Positions 1 through 13,348 are shown, counted from the stretch's first letter. The stretch: 64,000 nt of DNA from Lutibacter sp. Hel_I_33_5 (GCF_007827455.1 NZ_VISM01000001.1:2847001-2911000); one strand, 5' to 3'. The notes: a model not told the origin generated them from the letters alone. Numbers and translations: made by a program.

Positions 1-519
1 GTCGTCTGTGGAAATTAAAAACTTATTGTAACTAGCGTTTAGATTGATGCCAAAGGCATTTTTTATCTGATATTTCCAACCAACTGCTGGGGAAAAATTA
101 TAGATATCATGAATAAAACCTTGTAATTCTTCACCGTAAGCTGCAGGGCCAATTACACCAATTTGTAGACTTGTTTTTAAAGTAGAGTTGTTTTTATAAA
201 TTCTATTGATGCCAAAACTACCATATAAATAAGCAGCAAAAGGTCTGTCGTGTAATTTAACACTTGTAATTACTGCCTTAAAAGGCGTATACATATATTG
301 GCCAACTTGCCATTCGTAGATTTTTTTCGCTAACTTTTCATTGTTGTTTTTTGTAAGATGTCGGTAGGTTAAAAACATACCATTGGTGTAATATCTATCT
401 TTAGAAATAGATACATACAGGTCATTATCATTTACAAAACTAAATTCTTTAGCAAATTTTTCTTGTGATAAAACTGAAATCGATAGCAATAAAAAGAGAC
501 AGCAACTAATTTCTTTCAT
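1..519 (-). CDS. LpxR-like (DUF2219) outer membrane protein, C-terminal part outside window
   Basis: Read on the minus strand from ATG at 519, the frame is open to the window edge, giving 173 residues of an incomplete protein. It begins with a signal peptide (MKEISCCLFLLLSISVLSQ). The motifs that follow are those I associate with the lipid A 3'-O-deacylase LpxR / DUF2219 beta-barrel family: an N-D-N-D stretch near residue 30, D-R-Y-Y-T-N-G near residue 41, R-P-F-A-A-Y-L-Y-G-S near residue 92 and I-G-V-I-G-P-A-A-Y-G-E. Family members sit in the outer membrane and remove acyl chains from lipid A. Activity here is inference, because the rest of the barrel is not visible. A TATATTTG element ends 5 nt before the ATG, so the message may be leaderless. 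It is divergent from the PPK2 genes. Confidence 0.7.
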   Translation of the reverse strand, partial: MKEISCCLFLLLSISVLSQEKFAKEFSFVNDNDLYVSISKDRYYTNGMFLTYRHLTKNNNEKLAKKIYEWQVGQYMYTPFKAVITSVKLHDRPFAAYLYGSFGINRIYKNNSTLKTSLQIGVIGPAAYGEELQGFIHDIYNFSPAVGWKYQIKNAFGINLNASYNKFLISTDD

Positions 520-524
520 TGGGG

Positions 525-532
525 CAAATATA
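525..532 (-). promoter_or_regulatory. -7 promoter element (TATATTTG) for the LpxR-like gene
   Basis: The minus strand reads TATATTTG at 532-525, an exact match to the Bacteroidota -7 consensus TAnnTTTG. It is followed by five bases and then the ATG at 519. No clear TTG -33 element is at the expected distance, which lowers confidence. If real, transcription would start at or within a base or two of the start codon. Confidence 0.45.
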
Positions 533-620
533 GTAGTTGTAGTTTTAAAATAATTTCTTTTTATCAGTTTAATTAAAAAAAGTGCTTATTTTTAGCTCCG
601 TTTTATACCAAACATGTTTT

Positions 621-1478
621 ATGGAGCAACAACCAAAATTAACTTTAGAGGATTTTCAACGTATTCAATCAAATGAAGACTTAATTGAATGCTTAAAAGA
701 AAAGAAAATTCCTTTTCATAAAGTTGAAAAAACCATATTATATAATGAAGAATTACGTTTGCTTCAAATAGAATTGGTAAAGTTGCAACAATGGATTTCT
801 AAACAGAATAAGAGAGTAGCAGTAATTTTTGAAGGTAGAGATGCAGCTGGAAAAGGTGGAAATATCCGTCGTTTTATGGAGCATTTAAATCCGCGTTCTA
901 CAAGTTTAGTTGCTTTAAATAAACCTACTGAAGTTGAAAAAGGACAATGGTATTTTCAACGTTATATTAAAAAATTACCAAATCCTGGTGAAATTGTTTT
1001 TTTTGATAGAAGCTGGTATAATAGAGCAGTTGTAGAACCTGTAATGGATTTTTGTACTAAAAAAGAGTATAAAGATTTTTTATTGCAAGTACCAGAATTT
1101 GAACATATGTTGTATGAAGATGATATGATTATTATTAAATTTTGGTTATCCATTTCTAAAGAAGAGCAGCAAAAACGTTTTGATGGAAGAAAAGATAATC
1201 CTTTAAAACGCTGGAAATTTAGTCCAGTAGATCAAAAAGGGCAAGAGTTATGGGATAAATACACCGTTTATAAGGAAGAAATGTTTAGTAAAACACATAC
1301 TTCTTATTGTCCATGGATGATTATAAAAACCAATGATAAAAAAACAGCAAGATTAGAAGCAATTAGACATGTGTTATCACAGTTTGATTATGATGGGAAA
1401 TCAGCAGCTTCAACAACTATAATTCCAGATCCAAATGTAGTTATGCGTTATTATCGTTCATCAACTAATTTAGATTAA
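621..1478 (+). CDS. ppk2: Polyphosphate kinase 2 family protein (first of a tandem pair)
   Basis: This 285-residue protein is a single-domain PPK2, the family that transfers phosphate between polyphosphate and nucleoside di/triphosphates in the cytoplasm. It shows Walker A G-R-D-A-A-G-K-G-G at residues 72-80, the Walker B-like D-R-S-W-Y-N-R at 129-135, and the lid region with K-R-F and N-P-L-K-R-W-K. The C-terminal half resembles class I PPK2. The frame is also open from ATG 582, but ATG 621 places the start just before conserved sequence and avoids a non-conserved 13-residue extension, so 621 is preferred. The next PPK2 starts on the base after this stop codon, so the two are surely co-transcribed. 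Direction of reaction and nucleotide preference cannot be read from the sequence. Confidence 0.9.
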   Translation: MEQQPKLTLEDFQRIQSNEDLIECLKEKKIPFHKVEKTILYNEELRLLQIELVKLQQWISKQNKRVAVIFEGRDAAGKGGNIRRFMEHLNPRSTSLVALNKPTEVEKGQWYFQRYIKKLPNPGEIVFFDRSWYNRAVVEPVMDFCTKKEYKDFLLQVPEFEHMLYEDDMIIIKFWLSISKEEQQKRFDGRKDNPLKRWKFSPVDQKGQELWDKYTVYKEEMFSKTHTSYCPWMIIKTNDKKTARLEAIRHVLSQFDYDGKSAASTTIIPDPNVVMRYYRSSTNLD

Positions 1479-2264
1479 ATGGAAAAAGAATTTACAGATT
1501 TAGATATTAAAAAACTGAATTCTAATAAGGGTTTGTTAGCGCTTTTGTCTAAAGAACCTTTAAATGTAGAACGTGCGCTTAGGTATTTGAATTATGAGAA
1601 AAAGTTAAAAAAACTTCAAGTAGAATTAATTAAATTACAAACCTGGGCGATAGAAAATAATGAGCGAATCATTATTTTGTTTGAAGGTAGAGATGCCGCA
1701 GGAAAAGGGGGAGCAATAAGAAGAATTACTGAGCGTATTAATCCGCGTCATATGCGTATTGTTGCGTTACCAAAACCAAGTGAAGACCAAACTACTCAAT
1801 GGTATTTTCAACGATATGTAGAGCAATTCCCAAAAGCAGGAGAAATTGTTTTCTTTGATAGAAGTTGGTATAACAGAGCTATTGTTGAGCCTGTTAATGA
1901 TTTTTGTACTAAAGAAGAATATGAAATTTTCATGAATCAAGTAAATGATTTTGAAAAAATGATTTTACAAAGCGGAATTTTCTTGGTTAAAATTTACATG
2001 TCTATTTCTAAAAAAGAACAAGCTAAACGTTTTGAAGACTTACAAAACGATCCATTAAAACAATGGAAAATGACTGCTGTTGATAAACGTGCGCAAGAAT
2101 TATGGGATGATTATACAGAGTATAAAAAAGCCATGTTTTCTAAAACAAATACCGAAATATCTTCATGGAAAGTAATTAGAGCTAACAGAAAAACTGAAGC
2201 AAGAGTTGCTGCAATTAATCATGTGTTAGACAAAATTCCTTATCAAAAAGATATTAAGATTTAA
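1479..2264 (+). CDS. ppk2: Polyphosphate kinase 2 family protein (second of a tandem pair)
   Basis: This 261-residue paralogue of the preceding gene begins at the base directly after its TAA stop, implying translational coupling. Walker A G-R-D-A-A-G-K-G-G lies at residues 70-78 and D-R-S-W-Y-N-R at 127-133. The lid differs in detail (N-D-P-L-K-Q-W-K-M-T instead of N-P-L-K-R-W-K-F-S). Two diverged PPK2 copies in one operon suggest either heteromer formation or split nucleotide specificity; both are inference. A weak hairpin followed by a T run lies 12 nt after the stop. Confidence 0.9.
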   Translation: MEKEFTDLDIKKLNSNKGLLALLSKEPLNVERALRYLNYEKKLKKLQVELIKLQTWAIENNERIIILFEGRDAAGKGGAIRRITERINPRHMRIVALPKPSEDQTTQWYFQRYVEQFPKAGEIVFFDRSWYNRAIVEPVNDFCTKEEYEIFMNQVNDFEKMILQSGIFLVKIYMSISKKEQAKRFEDLQNDPLKQWKMTAVDKRAQELWDDYTEYKKAMFSKTNTEISSWKVIRANRKTEARVAAINHVLDKIPYQKDIKI

Positions 2265-2275
2265 AATAATCAATC

Positions 2276-2294
2276 AAGTTAAATAAACTTTTTT
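2276..2294 (+). terminator. Weak hairpin plus T-tract after the PPK2 pair
   Basis: AAGTT (2276-2280) and AACTT (2286-2290) form a 5-bp stem with a 5-nt loop, followed by a run of T. The stem is short and AT-rich, so it may not terminate well, but it is the only such structure between the PPK2 pair and the next gene. Confidence 0.35.
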
Positions 2295-2340
2295 AATATT
2301 TGTATTTTTTTGATTAAATTGTTTTGTTAAATAAATAGTA

Positions 2341-3681
2341 TTGAAGTTTATACCCTATAAATTGAGAAAAATAATCGTTTTATTTTTAGTGCTTTTTTCT
2401 TGTAAAAGTTTTTCTCAAGCAGAAATCTCTTATCTGCCTGATACAAGCAATCAAAATACTATAGATAATGTTAAGAATCTAGAATTTATAAAAGTAGATA
2501 AAACCATTAACAAAGGCATTAACAATGGTGTTTATTGGTTTAAGATAGAAAATGTTGCAGAAAAAACGATTATTCAGTTTCCTAACAATCATTTAGCAAA
2601 TGGTGTAGCTTATTATAATGACAAAGAAATTTTGTCAGAAAAAAATGAACGCTTTTTAACCTTTATTATAGAGCAATCACCAACGTTTATAAAACTAAAT
2701 ATAATTAAAGAAGCTTATATTCCTATTACCATACAAGAGTATTCAGATTATAAATATAGTAGTAAAAAAGATAATTTATTTACTGGTTTTTACTACGGTT
2801 TTGCCTTTGTTGTAGTATTAATAAACCTCTTTTATTTTATCAACTTTAGAGATAGAACTTTTTTATACTATGCACTTTTTTTATTTGGTGTTTCAGCATC
2901 TTTATTTATAAGTGATGGTATTTTAAGTTTTTTTAGTTTATCAGAAAAAACTATAGATATTATTACTTTAGTAGTTCATATTACAACTTCTATTTTAGGT
3001 GCTTTATTTGCTACATCTTACTTACAAACAGATAATTATTATCCTAAGTTGCAATATGTTATTTTAAGTTATATAGTTATTCAGGTTCTATTATTTATAC
3101 TTTATTTAGTAACTAATAGCTTTAATTACTTTGCTTTAATAGAAGTTTTTTCATTTACCTTATTAGGTATTTACTGGGTAACAAGTTTATTTTTATTTAA
3201 TAAAAATATTTTCACCAAAGTATTTGCAGTGGCTTATGTGTTTATCTTTTTACTAGGAGTAGATTATTATGTACTCAAGTTATTCGGATTTCAATTACTT
3301 CAAATTAGCAGAGATTATATAAAAATGGCAGGTTTTTTCGAAATGATTTTACTCTCATTCGCGGTAATTTACAGGATGCGTATTTTGCATGAAGAAAACA
3401 TACAAATGCGAAATGACATTACTAAGTACGCAACACAAATATCTTCCTTATCTGAAGAGTTAGAAAAAAACAAACAAGGGAAAACCAATTATTTTACCGA
3501 GTATGATTTATCTGAAAGAGAGCAAGAAATTTTTACGCTGTTAGCACAAGGAAAAAGCAATAAAGAAATTGCAGAAACACTTTTTATTTCTGTAAATACC
3601 GTTAAATATCATATTAAAAAAATATACAGCAAACTGAACATTAAAAATAGAGAAGAAGCCAAACAAATTTCTGTAATTTAG
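2341..3681 (+). CDS. Membrane-anchored 7TMR-DISM-like sensor with LuxR-type DNA-binding domain
   Basis: This 446-residue protein begins with TTG in the called frame. It has an N-terminal signal/hydrophobic segment (residues about 8-26), an extracytoplasmic beta-rich region up to about 145, and a block of roughly seven hydrophobic helices at about 148-345. A short coiled coil (about 345-382) leads to a LuxR/GerE helix-turn-helix at about 390-440 with the typical L-S-E-R-E-Q-E-I and N-T-V-K-Y-H-I-K-K-I-Y-S-K-L signatures. The layout matches 7TMR-DISM receptors, in which an outside ligand signals to a cytoplasmic output. Here the output is the HTH itself, with no kinase or receiver domain between. 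The next gene is a giant surface protein whose upstream region carries a perfect 25-bp palindrome, so it is a plausible target; that link is inference. Confidence 0.75.
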   Translation: MKFIPYKLRKIIVLFLVLFSCKSFSQAEISYLPDTSNQNTIDNVKNLEFIKVDKTINKGINNGVYWFKIENVAEKTIIQFPNNHLANGVAYYNDKEILSEKNERFLTFIIEQSPTFIKLNIIKEAYIPITIQEYSDYKYSSKKDNLFTGFYYGFAFVVVLINLFYFINFRDRTFLYYALFLFGVSASLFISDGILSFFSLSEKTIDIITLVVHITTSILGALFATSYLQTDNYYPKLQYVILSYIVIQVLLFILYLVTNSFNYFALIEVFSFTLLGIYWVTSLFLFNKNIFTKVFAVAYVFIFLLGVDYYVLKLFGFQLLQISRDYIKMAGFFEMILLSFAVIYRMRILHEENIQMRNDITKYATQISSLSEELEKNKQGKTNYFTEYDLSEREQEIFTLLAQGKSNKEIAETLFISVNTVKYHIKKIYSKLNIKNREEAKQISVI

Positions 3682-3775
3682 TTTAATTATTGAAAAATAG
3701 TTATTTATCGTTTTACAACTACCCCTCAACTACCCTCTATTTTTCTTCATTTAAGTAAACGTTTTGTAATTTTAT

Positions 3776-3800
3776 AATTATAAAAATCATTTTTATAATT
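3776..3800. promoter_or_regulatory. Perfect 25-bp palindrome upstream of the first T9SS giant gene
   Basis: AATTATAAAAA (3776-3786) and TTTTTATAATT (3790-3800) are exact inverted repeats around TCA, ending 12 bases before the ATG at 3813. It could be a binding site for a dimeric regulator, such as the LuxR-type protein just upstream, or an all-A/U hairpin in the 5' UTR. No G:C pair is present in the arms. Confidence 0.45.
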
Positions 3801-3812
3801 GCTATAAATTAT

Positions 3813-7801
<3,989 letters not shown>

Positions 7802-7802
<1 letters not shown>

Positions 7803-7969
7803 TGAAAGAATCTTCAAAAATAATAACAAGAAAAGAAGCTATTCAAAAGATAGGAAAGTATAGTAAATATGCTGCCTTAACATCTTTAGCTACTTATATG
7901 ATTTTGCATCCCAAATCTGCACAAGCTATGAGTGATGCTCCAGATGATGGTTTAGGAATTGGTTTTTGA
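7802..7969 (+). CDS. Small 55-residue protein encoded between two T9SS giants
   Basis: ATG at 7802 overlaps the TGA stop of the preceding giant gene (TGATG), and the frame runs to TGA at 7967-7969. The product starts M-K-E-S-S-K-I-I-T-R-K-E-A and has a basic N-terminus, a moderately hydrophobic stretch (A-A-L-T-S-L-A-T-Y-M-I-L) and an A-Q-A segment resembling a signal-peptidase site. It ends with a short acidic, glycine-containing tail. The overlap implies translational coupling. I recall similar short ORFs beside T9SS cargo genes in flavobacteria, but I cannot name a family or function. The next giant gene starts 33 nt downstream, so all three are probably one transcript. Confidence 0.6.
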
Positions 7970-8002
7970 AAAACTTAAGAATTATATTAATTTTATGCCC
8001 TT

Positions 8003-11000
8003 ATGAAAATAAAATTACTGATTTGCTTAACTTATATTGGTTTCCTATGCCTATCATCATTTAGTCAAACAATCTATGTAGATATTACTGCCTCTGGTAG
8101 TAACAATGGTACTTCTTGGGTAAATGCGTATACCAATATACAAGATGGGGTAAATGCAATTTCTACAGGTGGCGAAATTTTAATTGCAGCAGGTACATAT
8201 AAACAAGGCGCAGAAATAACTATTAATAAAGCGTTAACCTTAAAAGGTGGTTATCCTACTGGAGGTGGTACACAAGACATTACCAATAATGCAACTATTT
8301 TAGATGGTAATACTACACACAGAGTGTTAAGTGCTACACATACTACAGGTACTTTATTTTTAGAAGGACTAACCATACAAAAAGGACATGCTAACAATCA
8401 TGGAGCTGGTATTTATGCTACTGGTACTTTAGACTTACAGCAGGTAGTGGTATCTACCAATCAAACTACCATTACTTCCTCGAATACTGCATCGTTAGAA
8501 GTTTATGGAGGAGGAATTCATGGAACTAATATTACAGTAACTAATAGCAGAATAACTAGCAACAATGCTTCTGCTTATAATAATGCTGGTAATCCTTTGC
8601 CTATGACAAGTAATGCATATGGAGGAGGAATTTATGGAACCAACATTACAGTAACCAATAGCCAAATTACACATAATTCTACATTAACTTTTGTTGATTC
8701 TGCTCAATCAAATTTTAATTCTTTTGGAGGAGGGATTTATGGAACCAATATTACAGTAATCAATAGCAAAGTGGCCAGTAATAATGCTTTTAGTAGTATG
8801 GCAGGAAGTGGGATTAATGTTTCTGATTCTAGTAGAGGTGGAGGAATTTATGGAGCAGCTACCATAACCTTAACAAATTCTTTAGTAACTAATAATTCAG
8901 TTGCTTCTGTACTGTATTTTTTTGGAGGAGGAGTTTATGGAACAACAATTTTACAGAATAGCATTTTATGGGACAATACTAAAAGAGAATTTTCAAATGC
9001 TAATTTTATACCTAGCGAGCATGAAAGCGGAACATTAACCGCTAATTATAGCCTTATTAAAACCCAAAACCCAGCAGGTACTGCAAATATAGATGCAACA
9101 GTTGCTGGTTTTAACCCGCTATTTGTAGATGAAGCTAATGGAAATTATAGCTTACAAACATGTAGTCCACTTAAAAATTCAGGTAATGATTCATATAATG
9201 CTACCACACAAGATTTAGATGGTAATACACGTAAAGTGGGTACTATAGATATTGGCCCTTATGAATATAGCCTTTCTAATAATGGAATAAATATCATTTA
9301 TGTAGATATTACTGCTAATGGAAGTAACAACGGAGGTTGTTGGGCAAATGCATATAACTCTTTACAAGATGCAATAGCAGCAGCAACTGCAGGATCTGAA
9401 ATTTGGGTTGCCAAAGGAACGTATACACCAGATGTAGGTGTAAATGTAACTTTAGGTGATAGAAACGCCTCTTTTGTTATGAAAAACAATGTAGGCATTT
9501 ATGGAGGTTTTAACGGTACAGAAACCTTACGAACTCAAAGAGATTGGGAAAATAATACCACTATTTTATCTGGAGATATAGGCATTTTAAACACAGAAAC
9601 AGACAATTCTAAAACAATTATAAAATTTGAAAACCTAGATGCAACTCCTGTTTTAGACGGATTTACCATTACCAAAGCTTATGGAACGGAGACTCTTGGT
9701 GGTGGCTTATATATAGATGAATCTTCTCCAACAATTTCAAATTGTATCATTACAAATAATAAAAGTAAAAATGGAGCCGCTATTTACACTAGATTAGAGA
9801 ACCCTGTTTTTAAGAGCTGCACCATTAGTTTTAACCACGCTTTACCTAATGGTAATGCTGTTGTGTATACAAATGCTAACGATACATTTATAAATTGTAA
9901 ATTTATTGGTAACTCTTCAAATTATGCAAGTGGTGGTGCTATTCTTAAAAGTTCTAATGATAGTAAAGCCATCAATTGTTTTTTTGATGACAATACAGGT
10001 TATACTGCTGGAGTGATATTAAGAGGCGGCGGTTCTTTTGATTTTACCAATTGTACGTTTACCAATAACAGATCTCTTAATAATGTTGGTACTGTAGCAT
10101 TTGGAAGTGGTTTAACCTTTGTAAATAGTATTTTGTGGGGAAATATAGGCGGATCAAAAATAAACGGTACTATTAGTTATTCTATTTTACAAGACGACAC
10201 AGAAGATGGTACGGTTACTTTTCCTAGTGGAGTTACCGATGGCGGACATAATTTAGACAGAAACCCAAACCTTGTTGAGGGTTATAAAGAACTCCCTTGT
10301 ATAAGTCCTTCTATAAACAGCGGTAACAATGCTGCACCCAATTTGTCGGGTATTACCACAGATATAGATGGAAACCCTCGAATTTATGAAGGAACGGTAG
10401 ATATAGGTGTTTTTGAATTTCAACAAGATAAGAATCCCACTTTTAATTTCCCGGATGATATTATTTATGTCAATAAAAATGCAACCGGAGCTAACAATGG
10501 GTCTTCCTGGGTAAATGCTTTTACAAAATTATATGATGCCTTATTTTATATCAATGGATGTGGAGCAACAGCCTCTCAAATTTGGGTTGCTAAAGGGACT
10601 TATATTACAGATGATAGCTTCTTTAACAATGTAGGGGATAGAAACAACCATTTTAAATTACCCAATATTAGTATTTATGGAGGTTTTGCGGGGAATGAAG
10701 CACCAACGTTTAATCTCAATACCCGAGATTTACAAGCCAATGAAACCATTTTAAGTGGCAATATTGGTAATGAAATAAGCAATACAGACAACACTTATAC
10801 TGTTGTAATTGCCAATAATTTAAACAATATAACCATAGATGGCTTTACAATACGTGATGGTTATGGTACGAGTCCAAAAAATGGCGGTGGTATTCAAATA
10901 CTTAACTGTAACAACACCGTTACTTTTAAACAACTTAAAATTACTAATAACAACAGTGCAAGATATGGTGGGGGCGTATATATCAGTAACTCTCAATCCA

Positions 11001-13348
11001 ATATAACCCATAGTCTTATAAAAGATAATTTCGCTTCCTCTAAAGGTGGAGCTATGTATACTACTAATTCTTCCCCAAATCTAAGCAATATTACCTTTTC
11101 AGGAAACACCGCTAATATCGCTGGAGGTATGTATAATAATAATTCTTCCCCAAGCATTACCAATACCACCTTTTCGGGAAACACAGCTACAGTTGGTGGT
11201 GGAGGTGGTATCTTAAACGCTGAATCTTCTTCTCCAAACCTTATCAATACTACGTTTTCAGGAAATACTGCAAATTATGGCGGTGGTATGTATAATGATT
11301 ATACTTCTTCTCCAAACCTTATCAATACTACGTTTTCAGGAAATACTGCAAATTATGGTGGTGGTATGTATAATGAATTTCCTTCTTCTTCTCCCACACT
11401 ATATAATACGGTATTATATGGAAATGGTACAGATATTGTAAATGGTTCCGGTGCAACTATACATGCAAGTAGTGCAAATAACTTTTCGCAAAACTTTACA
11501 GGAACAAGTTTTACCACGCTAACGGCAGATCCTTTTAAAAATAGTGTAGATCCTGATGGTACCGATAATATATTTAGTACCCCAGATGATGGTTTTGTAC
11601 CAGCAATAGGTAGTCCGCTTATTAATGCAGGTAATAATACCTTTAATTCTTTAACAACAGATATTGCAAATAATACACGTTTTGTAGGTACTATAGATAT
11701 TGGTGCGTATGAATTTAATGGAGCAACAAACGCCAATACATCTTGGACAGGAGCAACAAACACACTTTGGCAAGAACCCACCAACTGGAACAATGGTTTA
11801 CCAGATGTAAATAGTAACGTAACTATACCTACAGGTCTAGGAAATTACCCAACAATTACCAATCTAAATAATGCAACAGCTTTTAATGTAGAAAATCAAA
11901 CAGGAGCAAGTGTAACAGTTAATGCAGGAAAAGGATTAACCGTTGGTAACAATGTAACCAATAACGGAACAATTACCATACATTCTGATGCTACAAGTAG
12001 TGGTTCTTTGGTTGTAAAAGGAAATGCTTCAGGAAATATTACCTATAACAGATACGTTACAGACAATTGGCATACAGTTGGTGCTCCAGTACTAGAACAA
12101 AGTATTCAAACCGTTGCAGAAAACAACCAAGTAATTCAAAACGGAGATAATACAAAATATGCAATTGCTCCTTATAATAATGATATTCCTTCTTCTAATT
12201 GGGAATATGAAACTGTTGCTAATATTGCTTCTGCTGGTAATTTTGTAAACGGAAAAGGTTATTCTATGAAACGCGCTACAGCTGGAACATACAGTTTTAC
12301 AGGAAGCATAGAAAACGGCGATAAAACAGTAATCTTAACAGACGGTTTTAAAAATAGATGGAACCTAATTGCAAATCCGTATCCCAATTTTTTAAAGTTT
12401 AATAATTTAGCTGATGCAAGTAGTAATCTATTGTTACAAAATGTAGCACAAATAAATACCAATAATTTAGCAGTTTATATTTGGGATCCAGCAACTTCTG
12501 GATATAAACCTTATAATCATGCAAGTACCAACTTGCAATATATTGCACCAGGACAAGCATTTTTTGTAAATGTAAAAGATGGAGGTGGTACATTTACTTT
12601 TAATAAAAGCTTACAAACAAATCATTCAGGAAATGTTTTTGCAAGAGTTAAAAACGAAATATTTGAAATGAGTTTAACAGTTTCTGATGGGAAAAATGTA
12701 AAATCCACAGAAATAAAATATTTAGATAACACTACTAAAGGTTTAGACGCTGGTTATGATTCAGAAATTTTTACAGCCCAAGACAATAGTTTTAACGTTT
12801 ATACACATTTGTTAGCAAACAATAACAACAAAGCATTTGCTTTGCAATGTTTACCGCCAACAAATTTTGAAGAACAAATAATACCTATAGGTATTAATGC
12901 AGATGCTAATACAGCTATTAGTTTTACAGTAGAAGCAAAAAACATTCCATCAGGAATGAACATCTATTTAGAAGATAAACAAGAAAATACGTTTACAAAA
13001 TTGAATGATAATGGAAATTATGAAATTGTATTATTAGAAGCACAAAGTGGAGAAGGACGTTTTTATTTGCATACTACAAGTGAAGTTTTAAGTACTGAGT
13101 TCTCGACTGCGCTCGAACAGACAAAAATTTGGTTATCAGAAAACAGGGTTTTAAAAATTTCAAATCTAACTTCTGAAAAAGCAACTATAAAATTGTTTGA
13201 TATATTAGGAAATGAGGTTTTTAAAACAAGTTTTAAGACAGAAAATAATTCTTCAATTAAATTACCTGAAACTATTACAAATGCAATGTATTTAGTACAA
13301 TTAAAAACAAAAAAAGGAATAAAATCTACTAAGATTTTTGTTGACTGA
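8003..13348 (+). CDS. Giant T9SS-secreted surface protein with three beta-helix modules
   Basis: This 1781-residue paralogue of the first giant protein has a signal peptide ending S-S-F-S-Q (about residue 22). Three successive beta-helix modules each begin with I-Y-V-(D/N) plus G-(S/A)-N-N-G and S/C-W-(V/A)-N-A, near residues 24, 432 and 822. Each ends with a D-I-G-x-(Y/F)-E closing motif (about 417, 811 and 1235). The final part, from about residue 1240, matches the C-terminal 550 residues of the first giant protein closely, including the type A T9SS tail. It has no LamG domain. Tandem coding repeats occur at about 8510-8940 and 11090-11380. Extracellular, probably cell-surface; the ligand is not evident. 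Lateral swapping of a common C-terminal module with different N-terminal helices is the simplest history. Confidence 0.85.
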   Translation: MKIKLLICLTYIGFLCLSSFSQTIYVDITASGSNNGTSWVNAYTNIQDGVNAISTGGEILIAAGTYKQGAEITINKALTLKGGYPTGGGTQDITNNATILDGNTTHRVLSATHTTGTLFLEGLTIQKGHANNHGAGIYATGTLDLQQVVVSTNQTTITSSNTASLEVYGGGIHGTNITVTNSRITSNNASAYNNAGNPLPMTSNAYGGGIYGTNITVTNSQITHNSTLTFVDSAQSNFNSFGGGIYGTNITVINSKVASNNAFSSMAGSGINVSDSSRGGGIYGAATITLTNSLVTNNSVASVLYFFGGGVYGTTILQNSILWDNTKREFSNANFIPSEHESGTLTANYSLIKTQNPAGTANIDATVAGFNPLFVDEANGNYSLQTCSPLKNSGNDSYNATTQDLDGNTRKVGTIDIGPYEYSLSNNGINIIYVDITANGSNNGGCWANAYNSLQDAIAAATAGSEIWVAKGTYTPDVGVNVTLGDRNASFVMKNNVGIYGGFNGTETLRTQRDWENNTTILSGDIGILNTETDNSKTIIKFENLDATPVLDGFTITKAYGTETLGGGLYIDESSPTISNCIITNNKSKNGAAIYTRLENPVFKSCTISFNHALPNGNAVVYTNANDTFINCKFIGNSSNYASGGAILKSSNDSKAINCFFDDNTGYTAGVILRGGGSFDFTNCTFTNNRSLNNVGTVAFGSGLTFVNSILWGNIGGSKINGTISYSILQDDTEDGTVTFPSGVTDGGHNLDRNPNLVEGYKELPCISPSINSGNNAAPNLSGITTDIDGNPRIYEGTVDIGVFEFQQDKNPTFNFPDDIIYVNKNATGANNGSSWVNAFTKLYDALFYINGCGATASQIWVAKGTYITDDSFFNNVGDRNNHFKLPNISIYGGFAGNEAPTFNLNTRDLQANETILSGNIGNEISNTDNTYTVVIANNLNNITIDGFTIRDGYGTSPKNGGGIQILNCNNTVTFKQLKITNNNSARYGGGVYISNSQSNITHSLIKDNFASSKGGAMYTTNSSPNLSNITFSGNTANIAGGMYNNNSSPSITNTTFSGNTATVGGGGGILNAESSSPNLINTTFSGNTANYGGGMYNDYTSSPNLINTTFSGNTANYGGGMYNEFPSSSPTLYNTVLYGNGTDIVNGSGATIHASSANNFSQNFTGTSFTTLTADPFKNSVDPDGTDNIFSTPDDGFVPAIGSPLINAGNNTFNSLTTDIANNTRFVGTIDIGAYEFNGATNANTSWTGATNTLWQEPTNWNNGLPDVNSNVTIPTGLGNYPTITNLNNATAFNVENQTGASVTVNAGKGLTVGNNVTNNGTITIHSDATSSGSLVVKGNASGNITYNRYVTDNWHTVGAPVLEQSIQTVAENNQVIQNGDNTKYAIAPYNNDIPSSNWEYETVANIASAGNFVNGKGYSMKRATAGTYSFTGSIENGDKTVILTDGFKNRWNLIANPYPNFLKFNNLADASSNLLLQNVAQINTNNLAVYIWDPATSGYKPYNHASTNLQYIAPGQAFFVNVKDGGGTFTFNKSLQTNHSGNVFARVKNEIFEMSLTVSDGKNVKSTEIKYLDNTTKGLDAGYDSEIFTAQDNSFNVYTHLLANNNNKAFALQCLPPTNFEEQIIPIGINADANTAISFTVEAKNIPSGMNIYLEDKQENTFTKLNDNGNYEIVLLEAQSGEGRFYLHTTSEVLSTEFSTALEQTKIWLSENRVLKISNLTSEKATIKLFDILGNEVFKTSFKTENNSSIKLPETITNAMYLVQLKTKKGIKSTKIFVD
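11231..11386 (+). repeat. Two near-identical 78-bp tandem units (coding)
   Basis: Units starting TCTCCAAACC at 11231 and 11309 are almost identical over about 70 bases and encode 26-residue beta-helix coils (N-L-I-N-T-T-F-S-G-N-T-A-N-Y-G-G-G-M-Y-N). More diverged copies precede them from about 11075. Confidence 0.85.
13100..13117 (-). repeat. REP-like palindromic word inside coding sequence (copy 3)
   Basis: TTCTCGACTGCGCTCGAA is identical to 7533-7550 and lies at the same place of the paralogous protein. This shows that the insertion predates, or spread by, exchange between the two genes. Confidence 0.7.

Noticed and set aside
582..620. Upstream ATG as start of the first PPK2
   Set aside because: The extra 13 residues are hydrophobic and unlike PPK2 N-termini; ATG 621 is a better start.
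11353..11793. 146-codon minus-strand ORF within the second giant gene
   Set aside because: Antisense to well-supported beta-helix coding sequence and repeated in part opposite the paralogue; low complexity and no start context.
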